64,000 nt of DNA, from the NCBI GenBank assembly GCA_003117195.1, contig BDSI01000121.1, forward strand, positions 186,001-250,000, written 5' to 3'. The notes beneath the pieces were generated by a model. It saw only the letters and a program-made list of their open reading frames with translations, had not been told where the DNA came from and ran no database searches. The translations under genes and the position numbers were made by a program. This DNA comes from Eudorina sp. 2006-703-Eu-15. Its lineage: Eukaryota > Chlorophyta > Chlorophyceae > Chlamydomonadales > Volvocaceae. Below, piece after piece: positions 1 to 11,955 of this stretch (positions within the stretch are counted from its first letter, which is position 1; each line of letters starts with the position of its first letter).

Positions 1-168
1 GGGATAACACGACCACCAACACACAAAGAATAAACACAGAGACAGTCACAGTTACCGCAGCCTCCTCCACATCATCCCCGCAAAGCACCCACGCTAGTGT
101 GCGACACTTGATCAGACTCATTCATTAACAGTGGAAAGGAGACAGCAATCCTGGCATTCGTTTTCCCG
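1..168. other. Downstream flank of the Crypton gene
   Basis: AT-richer sequence after the Crypton stop codon; probably its 3' UTR and perhaps the element's end. No direct repeat that would mark an end could be identified. Confidence 0.3.
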
Positions 169-3100
169 TCACGTCTTCTTCAGTTTCTTGCTTGGACGCG
201 GCGGCACCTGCGCCTGGTACTGGTTCTTTGCCACCTCGTACGCATCGAAATACCTCTTGCGTTCTGCAGCCGCCAAGGCGGTCCAGCGCTGCGACAGCTC
301 CGTCAACTGCAGCGCTTGCTGACCTGGAACTGATCTCATCTCACTGCAGAAGATCATGTATGCGTTGCTGGGCTTCTTCGGAGGAGCCCTTTCACCCGAC
401 ACACCGACCTCCCCCGTTACAGCAGCACCCCTCCCCAACTCAGGAGGTTGGGCAGGGATATGCATGGCAACCTGCGGACTCTGATTGCTACCCGGAAGTA
501 GCAACCCGGCAGCATTCACACGTGCAATCAGCGGCAGCAGTTGAACAGCCGCTGGTTCAGGCACGCCACCCGCGATCAGCGCCTGCAAGGCACCAGCCAA
601 GCCTACTATACCAGAGCCGACATCTACCCCGGCCGGCAGCTGCATCGCCGCGGTGATGTTGGGCCACCCCGGTGTCTGCGCTGCTCCCGCTTGAGCTGCT
701 GCCGCCGCGGCCTGGCCGGCGGGTGAATGGGCCGCCCCTTGCCCGCCTCCCCCGCCCGGCAGCTGCATCGCCGCTGGTACACCATCGCCATCCACATCGC
801 CAGCACGACGTCGTCGCCTAGATTGTTTGGGCGGAGACTTGAATGTTGCCGGACGTTCAGCTGCCACATAGTGCTCGAAGTGACCGTCCTTTTCCAGTTG
901 ACGCATGTAATCCCGCAGCTTGTCCAGGCTAAAGCCACGTGCCGTCTGCTTCTCAGCCCAGTACGAACCTGCCTGCAACAGGTCGTGCACGGGAATCTCA
1001 CTGCCGTCGGGAAAGTTCTTATGAATCCTGGCCGTCCTGGACACCATCCGGATCATGTAAGCACGATCACCCCATCGTTGCTTGGCGTTCATTTCCTTTG
1101 GGAGCTTACGCCAGCCAGCTCCGTATTTCTTCTCCAGGGCGCTCAGCGGCGTTTGCTTGACACCGCCGAATTCGAGACCCACTGCCCACTCCTCCACAAC
1201 CTTGTCGATGGAAGTGACCGATGTGTTCCAAGGGTATTCACCCGGGACCACATGCCGGAGCTCGGGAACTGCTGCAGGGGCTGCTTGCAGTGGAGCTGTA
1301 GTAAATGGGGATAGATGTAAATCCTGGGGCACTTGCGGTCGCCCAGGCAAATGCTGCTGCAACTTGGCCACCCTCAAACTCAAGGGCACATGGCCGGCAA
1401 GCGGAGCCTGCTGCACAGCCGAGGGCGGCGCGGGCTGCGGCACCAGGCCCCCACGCCGAACGGCTGAAGCGTCGCCAGCCCAGCCGCTGCAGGAGTGACG
1501 ACGGGAGCCTGCTGCACAGCCGAGGGCGGCGCGGGCTGCGCCACCAGGCCCCCCACGCCGAACGGCTGAAGCGTCGCCAGCCCAGCCACTGCAGGAGTGA
1601 CGACGGGAGCCTGCTGCACAGCCGAGGGCGGCGCGGGCTGCGGCACCAGGCCCCCCACGCCGAACGGCTGAAGCGTCGCCAGCCCAGCCGCTGCAGGAGT
1701 GACGACGGGAGCCTGCTGCACAGCCGAGGGCGGCGCGGGCTGCGGCACCAGCCCCCTCACGGCGAACGGCTGAAGCGTCGCCAGCCCAGCCACTGCAGGA
1801 GTGATGACGGGAGCCTGCTGCACAGCCGAGGGCGGCGCGGGCTGCGGCACCAGGCCCCCCACGCCGAACGGCTGAAGCGTCGCCAGCCCAGCCGCTGCAG
1901 GAGTGACGACGGGAGCCTGCTGCACAGCCGAGGGCGGCGCGGGCTGCGCCACCAGGCCCCCCACGCCGAACGGCTGAAGCGTCGCCAGCCCAGCCGCTGC
2001 AGGAGTGACGACGGGAGCCTGCTGCACAGCCGAGGGCGGCGCGGGCTGCGGCACCAGGCCCCCCACGCCGAACGGCTGAAGTGTCGCCAGCCCAGCCGCT
2101 GCAGGAGTGACGACGGGAGCCTGCTGCACAGCCGGCTGTGTCAAGGACGAAGGCTGCACGGCGAGCTTATCGTTCAAGTCTGCGAGCTGGTCGGCAAGAA
2201 CCGCAAAGGCCTCCATGTTCGGCACGGGCTTGTTTGCCATCAGAGCCTGCAACGACAATGGATTGAAATTTATCAACAAATTCGTGATTAATGTTGCGAG
2301 TCTTTTCAGTACGACAAGCAATGCTTCTCACCAAGCGTTTGATTCTAAAAAACTCACCCCGGATCGCTTCGCCTCCAAGTAGGCAGCCCGCAGGCGGCAC
2401 CAGGAATCGCTCTTCTGCAGGTGGAGTACCATGTAGTTGTTTGGCATGCGATCAGCAAGCTCCAGGGAGCCCTCCACAGCAACCCGTGCAAGCATCTCCA
2501 CAGCAGCGAGCACGTTTGGTCCTGAGATGGCAGACTCCCGGTACTTCTGTGGCTCCGCTTTGACTGCGGCAACCTGCTGCCGTAAAGTCCGAAGCCACGG
2601 GTACAGCCAGAGCTTGCAGGATTCCAGGTCCACCCCGTCAATCGGCGCGTTGAAGCGCTCCGCCCAGAAGCAGTGCCGGATGCCGTACTCATCGGGCTGA
2701 TACCCAGCGAGCGTTGCCATACCATTGGGTGGGGCCTTGGTGAGGTAGTGGCTGTACATGGCCCCCGACGCCCACCGTCCAGTGCGCTGAATATCACCCT
2801 CGGGCACCCTATCGAAAGGTAACATACGCAGTCAGGCTTCGCATCCAGGTTTCTGTCAGCAAGAAAGGCACTCTTACCCCGCCTGGTCCATGTGCGTCGC
2901 TGCAGCGGGTCGGAAAGCATGGCAGACTTTGGACCCCGTCGCGGCCTCCTCGGCGTCCAACACCTTCCTGAAGTCCTTGTACATCTGCGCGTAGTTGGTC
3001 TCCGCCGACGCATCCCGCTCCGAGGGGAACAGGGGATAGCTGAGCCTACGGCCACAGGAACTCAGTCAGCCGCATCGTCCAAGAGGCTACACCCCGGCAT

Positions 3101-4489
3101 TCTGAACTCACCACATCTCTGTGCGCTGGGGATCCGGGAACGGAAGCTGGGAGCCGGTGTAGCGGCGGAAGAGGAACTCCGCGAACCCGCCGACTGGGCA
3201 AACCATCACGTCACTGGCCCGAATGTACGAAGCGTACGCGCACTGGCCGCTCTGCAATAGCAAGGCAAACCACGTGGACTCTCATAAGACACGAGATAAC
3301 TTGATTACGCAAGAACCCGCCTGCAGCATACCTTTTGCGCCTTTCCGCCCTTGAGAACAATTACGAGCGCGTGAGCCTCGCACGGCCCCAGGCCAGTGAG
3401 ATGCGCCGGCTTGCAGATATCACAGATGTACATCAGCCGTGCATCATCCGAGCGCCCGACACCGTAGTACATCAGTAGCATTTGCACCCTGAGACAGAGG
3501 CCGTACTTAGCAAGGATCAGTAATGATGGAGTTCGCAGCAAGCGACTTACCGAACTCGTGAACATTTCTCAATCTTCCAGCCGAACTTCTTGGCCGCATC
3601 GGGACCGCGCAAGGTAATCACTATGTGCACGAAGACCTGGCGGGTCATGGGATCGGCGGCCGTGTTCGCCTGCGGGTCTTGGCCTGTTGGCCTACAGACA
3701 AGGTGGGTATCGCAAGAAGTTTAGCCGTGCGCTTGGTTAGATCAGCATACGTACGGCCCCTATCATCCAAACTCACCGCGCACCCTTCCCGTTCAGAGTC
3801 GCCATGGCAACAACATACTCTGACGAAAACACCACGTGCTTGCTCAGCTCCACCGGGACACCAACACCCAGTTTGCTGCACCAATCCCTGTGCAGAGCTG
3901 TCACGGCGCTGCGACATTGCTTGATGACAGCTTCCGAAGCCCTTGCATCATTCTTGTGCTTGATGAAAAGGGCAGCAAGCTCAGCGAACGCGTTGCCGAT
4001 GGGTTGCTTTCCTTCGACCTCCAATGCGGCCAGGTCGAGCCCCCGTGTCTGGAGAACCCACTCCTGCATAGCAAAAGGGGGCATGGCATTGAAGTTGTTT
4101 AGCGCATCATACCCGCCCGTCTCCAACCCATTGGCCACACACGGTACCCTGTATCTGACGTGAGCCACAGTGCTCTGGTTTTCCCAAACCCAATGCTCGA
4201 CATCATCGCCCCCACGTACCCGGAACTGCCTCTCGTAAGTTCCATATGTGCGTGTGGTGCTGTCACGCTGGGTGGCATGACGCCGGTTGACAAGGTCGTC
4301 TCTCTCCTTGGGCCCGTAATATCCGCCACTACGAGTCCAAAACATTGGGTAATGATTATTAATGGCTATCGCGGTGCAGCAGACAGTGTAGAGAAAAAAA
4401 CATTCATGGGACAGCCACGCGCGCAAGTCAGTGCTTGAAACCACGCGACCAGCTGATTGCATTGATTTACCTCGATGTTCCAATAGCAT
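169..4489 (-). mobile_element. Crypton-type DNA transposon gene: tyrosine recombinase with GCR1_C-like domain and HMG box
   Basis: Likely a cut-and-integrate recombinase of the Crypton class (tyrosine recombinases with an Ndc10-like fold). Exons on the minus strand: 4489-3777, 3691-3551, 3488-3332, 3251-3112, 3045-2878, 2808-2358 and 2246-169; all junctions are GT-AG and in phase. In order the protein shows LLMYYGVGRSDDARLMYI (likely first catalytic Arg), VCPVGGFAEFLFRRY, HAFRPAAATHM (HxxR box), QRTGRWASGAMYSHYLTK (GRW, then the candidate nucleophile Tyr), and MATLAG, which follows the Tyr in fungal Cryptons. A 102-bp coding repeat array follows, then VVEEWAVGLEFGG...KKYGAGWRKL, which resembles the GCR1_C DNA-binding domain, and a C-terminal HMG box (PKKPSNAYMIF...LSQRWTALAAAERKRYF) with a basic tail. 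Total about 1,280 residues if the apparent frameshift near 1446-1450 is ignored. The start codon is uncertain (4489 or an internal Met near 4347). I could not find the element ends; Cryptons lack terminal inverted repeats. Confidence 0.8.
1404..2141. repeat. 102-bp coding minisatellite, about 7 copies
   Basis: Tandem units of 102 bp, each encoding 34 residues of the pattern APPSAVQQAPVVTPAAAGLA then TLQPFGVGGLVPQP on the minus strand, inside the last exon of the Crypton gene. Units differ by only a few substitutions, so the array is young or homogenised. One unit (near 1446-1450) has five C where its neighbours have six, which breaks the reading frame. Confidence 0.95.
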
Positions 4490-6751
4490 CGTCTGTCTCG
4501 CGTTCCAGAGCTCTGTTTCCGGACGCTAACATTTCAGCGCCATGGCGCAAAACGCCTTCAACCAGTCATGGAAACGTGTAAACCATTTGCTTTTTCGCTG
4601 TTATTTGCTTTGGATTTCTCGTTTCGACGTCTTACTCTGCGGTTCGCATGGAATCCTCTCAAACGCAACCGTGAAACTGTAACAAAGCTCGGGCCCTATA
4701 GGGTCCTTCGTCGTAATGTAACTAACAAGTAAGTTAGTAGTCCACAGATTGGTGGTATTGAATAATACCGTTTAGGTTGAAAGATCGGTATTTAACCGAT
4801 TCAAAATGCAAGCGCCATACGGCACGTGCGAAGTTTGGACGAGCGGCCAAGTAGGCCTCACGTCGTTACAGAAACCGCTGCCTAAATAAAGGGAATTTCC
4901 AAATAAATATTACGTCCTGTCAGGAGGAAAGCAAAGCTGAAATTGGTGATCTATTTTCTTTTGATGGGTCCCGGACTGGAAGCGGTCCGGCGCTCAGTCC
5001 GGGCTGCATGTACGGCAGTCCGGGCCCGCGATGATATGCGTAAGATAGAGACCGCGCGCGAGCGCGTGGCGGCGCGGCCGCGCTGCCGCAGTGCCACAAC
5101 AAGCAAACTGCGAACCCAACCCAACCCAGATACGTTACCGACCTGTGGTGGTAGACGGAGTAGCCGCGCCGCGAGCGATGTCCAGGGCCATGGCGATGCA
5201 GGGAGGGAAGCCGAGGAGAGGCGCACCGGGGCGGATTGGACCGCAGCCCATCACCCCACCTCCCACCCATCCGGGGAGGGGGGCGGACGGGTTGAGAGCG
5301 GCACTGCTCACACTTTGTACAGTCTCTCGCGGAGGTTTGCGCTGGCGGCCGAGAGGACAAGCCGCGCGTTGGGAGGGCCGGAATGTGATGCGGCGTGTGA
5401 GCGGCAACAGCAGCGGCAACAGCAGCAGCGGGAGCACGGGGAGAAAGAAATAGCAGTCGAGGGAAACAAGGGGGAAGGCGGCAGCGCCGCCCACTGACAG
5501 CACCTCCTCGACAGCACCTCCTCGCGCTTCCGTTGGTGGAAGGGCCAACAGCAGCTTTTGTGAGGCACGTTCGCCGCAGGTAATTGCGATGCTGCCTGTT
5601 TTGGAGACTGCGCGCGCGGGCTGTCGTCGCCCGGGTGGTGCCTGACGAAGCAACCCACCCGCCAGCTAGGCAGCCCCACGTGGCGCGGACAGGTGCCAAC
5701 GCCACCCAACGGATCCAGGCAGGGCCGTCAGCCAGCTAGGCCTTCGCCTGGCGGGGCAGGCTGGTTGCGGGGCCGCCCGGTGTCGAGCCGGGATACGGTA
5801 AGCTGCGGGGCACCTTCGCCCGGTGGCGCCGTTTCTCTCTTCGACGCCTCTACGTTCCCGGCGCCTTGCTGCGACCGTCGCCGCATTGGAACTAGACACC
5901 CAACACCGATTTGTGAGGCGCTGGCGGTGTGTACTGGCAGGGCAGAGCCATCGGAGGGGCGTCGGCGGATGCACCGAATCAGCAGCAGTGGATCACCCGG
6001 GGGCGCAGCACGTAACCCAGGTTCGATATACGAACTCGGAATGCAAGACGTCGAGGAAGCAAATTTTATATTATCTAGGTTCCTATGAGCTTTTGAAGGT
6101 TTGCGCAGTCAGCAGGAACACTTCCACGGTACATACAGCGCTGCGGCGCGTGTGCGCGTCGTTGGCAACCCAAGCCAGCGTCACCCGACGCATTACCGTG
6201 GTGCAATTAAATTTATGGAGTTGGACTGGGCGGTACGTGCAAGCCGCGCATGCGGAGGAGCGGTTACGGATCCGCGACCGAGTGAGCCCGACAGAGCGAT
6301 TCGCCATTGCTGCGGCCCCACGGTCCAATGACCTGTCCATAAAAGTGCCAACACGAATTTTATGTTCCTGGACATGTCAGCTGAGCGGCTGGCGTCGTAG
6401 GGGCCGCGATGTCGTACCAGCCGCGACATGATGACGTGTTGGCCGTCCGCCGTGCGGTGCAAGGTAATGAAATCGTCTTCCTGCCGGAAATTTCATAAGC
6501 AATGAGTGATTCATGGCGCGCGCGCACGCGCGTCGGCTCGGAGCGTGCAGACGTATAAAGCGGTCTATGATAACGACATTTCCAGGTTGCGCCGCCGTGA
6601 TGACAGTCGCACATCCATGGGATAAGTTGGACAGCCGCCATGCCTACCCATACCCGATTTTGGCAAAAGAGGGATAGCCCAGGAACGGCGTGGGACCCAG
6701 TACACGGTACAAAGCGGTAATTTGCTGGTACATTGCGGTAACCCGGCATTA
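4490..6751. other. Intergenic, no credible gene
   Basis: AT-richer DNA at about 4500-4960 and 6060-6750 flanks a GC-rich stretch (about 4980-6050). Open frames in the GC-rich part overlap one another on both strands without domain or splice logic, so I call no gene. The left part may include the 5' leader or left end of the Crypton. Confidence 0.5.
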
Positions 6752-7520
6752 GGGGTGTTTCTATGGGCCTGAAACCACGTTATTGCTAAGCTAAGTGTTT
6801 CTATGGGAGGTGGTCGTACCACCGTGACGTAGTATATTTTGCTACGGCGTAGCAATTTTACGACGGCCATTTTGGCCCGTCGTAAATTTGCTACGCGTAG
6901 CAAGGCATAGTATGGAGCTAGTGGAGCTAGTGGAGCGAGCTTGTTACTGCATGTATTGATTTCCCTGGAACGACGCTGTGCTTGGAATACGGTACGCGGG
7001 CTTTTCCGTTGGCCAACTTTCCACAACAAGGAACGCTGGCACAGTATAATTTGCCTTCACCAGCACTATTGAGAGTTACTAGCTGGATAACGAGAAGATC
7101 AGACCTCATTGTCTCAAAGCCATTCCTTTCAAGTGCGTAGGCTTGCAGTCCTGTGTCCATGGACGCTCCGGGCCCGCCGTCCCAGAACGGCGATAATTTC
7201 AACGGGCCTCAAACCAATCAGAACCAGTACTGTTTGCCGTTAGTGCATGACGTTACTGGCCTGCCCGGGGTGCCGCGTAGCGTGCTTGCTGGTCGTCACA
7301 ATCCACGCAACGATGCACGGTGGCACTCGCTCGCTGAGACTAGGTTGAATACATTAGTTGAATGCAGAGAAGTACATATCTAAGCGTTAATATTTATGCG
7401 TGGTTCCGCTTGGTTCCTAGACGCCCATAGAAACAGGGCTTGTACGGTTGCTATGCGCAATCTACGCCTTGCCATGTACGAGGTCTGCGACGCCGAAACC
7501 AAAAGTCATAGAAACACCCC
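6752..7520. mobile_element. Non-autonomous TIR element (MITE-like), 769 bp
   Basis: The ends are perfect 14-bp inverted repeats: GGGGTGTTTCTATG at 6752-6765 and CATAGAAACACCCC at 7507-7520, flanked on both sides by TA (6750-6751 and 7521-7522), consistent with a TA target duplication. A second inverted pair lies inside: GTTTCTATGGG at 6797-6807 and CCCATAGAAAC at 7424-7434. The interior has no transposase-like frame and contains a nested palindrome at 6839-6903. The superfamily is unassigned; a 2-bp TA duplication would suit Tc1/mariner-like movement but is weak evidence. Confidence 0.65.
6839..6903. repeat. Nested palindrome / cruciform
   Basis: Two arms of about 29 bp are near-perfect inverted copies around a short centre (CCATTTTGG). 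Each arm starts with its own palindrome: TTGCTACG-G-CGTAGCAA at 6839-6855 and TTGCTACGCGTAGCAA at 6888-6903. The inner arms are TTACGACGG and CCGTCGTAA. A smaller hairpin, GGTGGT-CGT-ACCACC, lies just upstream at about 6809-6823. Confidence 0.9.
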
Positions 7521-7853
7521 TATTAATGGTAACGGCTGGTAACGGAGAAGGTCGCGCCGTGAGGTTTGTTTGCCTTGTTTTTCAGGGTAAACTTGAAGAA
7601 ATGCCGCAAGTAGATGTTGAACGAACTTTCTGCAAACGACAAGCACGGCAAATGGAAGAAACGGATCAACTGGCGACGACAAAAAATACTTATTTTCACG
7701 ATAGGGAACGATGCAGCCGGCTGCATTAATTCAATTACTGAAAAATGACGTGAACCGTTATGGACAAAGACCGATTGCAAGAAAGGCAGTTGCGGTTGGT
7801 GGTATGCAGCTTGATAGCAGCTGCAACTCGGCCGCATGGCTTGCTTGTAAGGG
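7521..7853. other. Short intergenic spacer
   Basis: Mixed-composition DNA between the TIR element and the satellite. I see no gene or clear motif in it. Confidence 0.4.
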
Positions 7854-9010
7854 CGGCTACATTGGGCAGCCCGGCCGTATTGGGCAGCCCGGCCGTATGG
7901 ACTGACAGGCAAGGCGGCCCCGTTGGCTGCCCAGCTGTATGGCTTGCTTGACAATACCGCTCCATTGGCCAGCCCGGCCATACAGCCTGACATGGGGGCA
8001 TGACTTGGCCAGCCCGGCCATTTGTTTTGTGAAAACGGCGACTGCATTGGCCAGCAGCCCGGCCGTATGGCATGTCAGGGCTGTGGCTCCGGTGGCTAGC
8101 CCGGCCAGCCCGGCCGTATGCCATGTCAGCACGGCTGCTCTATTCGCCTGCCCGGCCGTATGGGGTGTCAGTGCGGATGCTCTGTTCGCCAGCCCGGCCA
8201 TATGGCATACCAGGGTGGCACCTCCATTGGCCTGTATGTTCGGGCGGCTCCGTTGGCCAGCCCGGCCGTATGGCATGTCAGGGCAGCTGCTTTGTTCGCC
8301 AGCCCGGCCGTATGGCATGTCAGGGCGCGTGGCGGCTCCGTTGGCCAGCCCGGCCGTATGGCATGTCATGGTGGCGGCTCTGTTGGCCAGCCCGGCCGTA
8401 TGGCATGTCAGGGTGGCGGCTCTGTTGCCCAGCCTGGCCGTATGGCATGTCATGGCGTGGCCCCATTAGCCAGCCCGGCCGAATGGGATGTCAGTGAGGC
8501 TGCTCCATTGGCTGTATACCTGTCGGCGCGGCTGCTCTATTCGCCAGCCCGGCTGTATGGCATGTCAGTGCGGCTGCTCTATTGGTCAGCTCGTCCATAC
8601 AGCATGTCAGCGCGGCTGCTCTATTCGCCTGCTGCCTGGCCGTATCGCATGTCAGTGCGGCTGCTTTATTGGCCAGCTCGTCTCGATGGCATGTCATGGG
8701 TGTGGCCCCATTGGCCAGCCCGGCTGTATGGCATGTCAGCGCGCCTGCTCTATTCACCAGGCCGTCTGTATGGCATGTCAGGGCGGCGGCTCCATTGGCC
8801 AACCGGGCCGTACAGCATGTCTGCAAGCCCGGAAGCCCGAACGGCAGTCCATACAGGGTTGGCACCAAATTCAGAACAGAATGCGCCGTACTCATCCTTT
8901 AAGCCTTTGCACTTTACAATGTCAGGGCAGCTGCCCCATTAACCAGCAACCCGGCCGTATGACATGTCAGGGCCGTGGCTCCTTTGGTCGACCTGGCTGT
9001 ATGTCAGAGT
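7854..9010. repeat. Degenerate satellite, unit about 42 bp
   Basis: About 25 imperfect units built on CCAGCCCGGCCGTATGGCAT followed by GTCAGGGCGG and a variable CGGCTCCGTTGG. Unit length drifts between about 40 and 48 bp, and the divergence between copies is high. Open frames run through it in several frames on both strands (MACQGG-type or YGMSGR-type repeats). They are by-products of the repeat rather than genes. Confidence 0.9.
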
Positions 9011-11955
9011 GTGAAGTCAGCCCTGTCCAGACGGTTCAAGCAGTGCCACGCCAGTTCGGAGCCCGGCTCCCTACCCGCCAGCCCCCCGTGATTCAGCGGG
9101 TCTGGCGCGGTTTCCAGGAGAGGCAATCCTGGCGCGCTGTTAACCTGATGGTGTGGTGTTCGGAATGGCTGTATGATCCCCCCCGGTTGGTGGAGGATGT
9201 GTGCGCAGTCCTTGGTAGGGGTTGGCGAGGTGAGGCGCTATCTGGGCCCGTGGAACTCCCGGTCGGGACTCGGGTGCAGCTTGTAACGTTTACTACTACT
9301 ATTGCAACATTTCCATTGCAGTGACCGCTGTCGGTTTGCTTTGTGAGGACGGCTCCTGCTGGCAGCACGCACAGGCTGTATTCTGTAGAGCTTATCTTAT
9401 CATGCTGGGCGGCTCTTCTGTTTGGCAGCCTGGGCCATGCCATATGGCGGGCGTGTTAGAGCGGCTTGCTCCGGCTATCCGGTTGATTTGCTTGCCAGGG
9501 CGGCCGCTCCGGCCAGCACTGCCATACAATTTGTGAGGCTCGGTTTATCTGGGGTTTTGGGAGACTCTCTTTGGCAGCACGGCAGTATTGTCTTTCTTGA
9601 CCACATGGCGTGCCAGGTAGGCTTCCCTGGGATTTCGACCGCTCCTTCGTTGGGCAGCACGCACGACTGGTTGGCTTCACTGCTGGACCCGAACCCAACC
9701 ACCCCGACGGCTTAACCCCAAACAAACCCCAACCCAGTGCTGGTATGGCCGGGAAGGTACTTGTGATTAGGAGTAGGTAGTAGTCACCGCGGTATGGTTG
9801 CCAGAAATCGTCGTTGGCGGTCTACAGCGTTGTTGCAAGGGCCGGCCTGTTCAATGATTGCCCGCACGAACGGCCGTTTGCTCAGGTATACTTTCGAAAC
9901 TCCGCTTGTTTCAGCCTTGCGTGCCGGTTTATTTGTGCCACTACCATGGCCGATGCTATACGATGCAGCGACGCATCCCCCTTCCTATCGCAGAACAGTA
10001 ACATTCACGCATTTTTATGCAAAATCGGGTTTGCGGCACGCCTTTTCTAGTGTAATGAAATCCATGCCTTCTCAAACATATTACTGATGGGACGTACCGG
10101 TATCTTTGTGTTCTGGACATTTGTGGGACGTATCTTTGTGTTCTTTGTGTTCTGGACATTAATACGGGATTTGTAAGCGATCGCGAAGAGAAGTTTTTTC
10201 AAAAGTATGACCTTGTCGTCCGGCAGTACCGGAGCCCGTTCATAGCCGCGACCGTTGCCTCGTGCCGCACCCATCCGAAGCCGCACATGAGCGAGCCCCA
10301 GTATTGTGAAGTTCCATCAATGTTCACCTAAGCTTCCATCGGAACTATGCGGCTGCCTTCCTCTCCCTGCAAGGGATGAAATCGGCGTCGTTGCGGCCTG
10401 TACGTATCTGTATGTGCACATTGCAGGCTAAGATGTGGAGAACGACATCCGCAAAAATCATCGAGCCCAAAATTACCTCGGCTCCACATCCCAACGATCT
10501 GGAAAGATCGAAAGCTGATGCCGTACCCAGCAGGACCCAGCCAGACGTACCTAGGCGCCACCGATACCCGGGAGGTTGAAAATCTTGGTTTTGTTGTGAT
10601 TGCCGAAACAGGATTGTGGTGTCAGCCATTTGGCCGTATCGTTTGCCTTCGTTTATCAGGGTGGCCATCTGGCCAGACCTCCGTTGTTTTGGCTTCGACC
10701 GGTTAGGAGGGGTCGGGTGTGGCTCCGCGGAAGGTCACGTCTAGCTACGCCAGGTCGTGGGGCTAACGTGCAGATGCCGTCGTTCTCATTGGGCGAAATG
10801 GCGGTGGCGAGGCAACCAAGCACACACTTGCACGGTGCACGCACGCTGATTCCTGACCGGCACCATCCCCGCTATCATGCGCCATTCCAGCCGACCGTGG
10901 GGGAGGGCGGGGGGGCAGCTCTCAGGCGCAGCTCGGCGCATCGCTGAAGTCCAAGCCATGCGCTGCCCGTTTCTTGCGTGTGGGAATTCACCGGTCCTGC
11001 CCGGCCAAGCTGGGACCGGGTTACTTAAGAACGACCTCCTGCATCGCAGGTGAAGGAAGCTCAAGGAGAAAGAGAAGTTAGCCACACGGGCGCCCCTGGA
11101 TTCCACCCCTAACCTGCCCACTCCTCCTCTTCTTGTCTCTGGGACAGAGGCCCTTGGCACACAAGGCACCCCGTTACGACACGTTACGACACAGCTCTAC
11201 GTACGAAACATACACGACCGACGACACCCACATCAACGATGACTTCATGCGTGAAACCGGATTTTAATTGCAATATGAATGGGGCCCCTGATGTAACTGC
11301 AGAGGCCGCAACAATCTTACAATAATCATGTGGACTCTGATGGGCAAAAATTTTTGGCGTCTTAAAACCTCCCCAAAACTTTAATCCATTTCAATCACAG
11401 GTTACTACTCATAATTTAAATGTCGTAATGCACAAGGACTCAAAGTATCAGGTGCGTCTCTTATCGCGGTTGTAACCAGAGGTCTTACCATCAATAAATG
11501 ACAATTGAGCCGATGCATGACGCAGAGCCCATCTGCTTGGATGTACAAGGCCGTAAGCTTACTATCTAAACCGTGATTTGTCACGCGTCCGTTCTCACCG
11601 TAGATTATTACGAACCTCAAAGATATCCAAAAATGACTTTTTGCTAGACAAATTATGCTGTATATTTAACGAAGCGGTCATGTTTGCGTCTAAGTCCGTT
11701 GCGGCCGTGGAAACCTACTAGCTGTAAGCAGGCAGTACATTGTCGTAAGCTTCAAGAGCAAAACAGCACCAGGGCTAGCAATGTTCATACATATTCTTCC
11801 TACCAGCACTGGAGTTCTGCAGCTGAGGGTGGCTTCTGATATACAGTAGCTCGTGGTGCGATGCATGCTACCGTATTTGTAGGCTTGCGTAATAGTGTGT
11901 TCGATGCATGATTGAGCACATAGGTCATATCTCTGGGCGCGATTAAGCCTTGTGA
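9011..11955. other. Intergenic, no gene seen
   Basis: Nearly 3 kb with no conserved frame. It contains a short tandem duplication at 10088-10162 and an AT-rich tract at about 11230-11950 immediately upstream of the kinase gene, which may carry that gene's promoter and leader. No promoter element is clear enough to call. Confidence 0.5.
10088..10162. repeat. Short tandem duplication
   Basis: TCTTTGTGTTCTGGACATT preceded by GGGACGTA occurs twice, the second copy with an extra TTCTTTGTG step. Confidence 0.75.

Noticed and set aside
1404..2141. Possible CRISPR-like array
   Set aside because: Units are contiguous with no unique spacers, are coding, and the genome is eukaryotic.
1305..2291. Plus-strand Arg/Leu-rich repeat protein
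   Set aside because: Antisense reading of the 102-bp coding array of the Crypton; the minus strand has the domains and splice sites.
7939..9324. Long open frames with repeated MACQGG / YGMSGR-like motifs
   Set aside because: They are produced by the 42-bp satellite, occur in several frames on both strands, and show no non-repeat domain.
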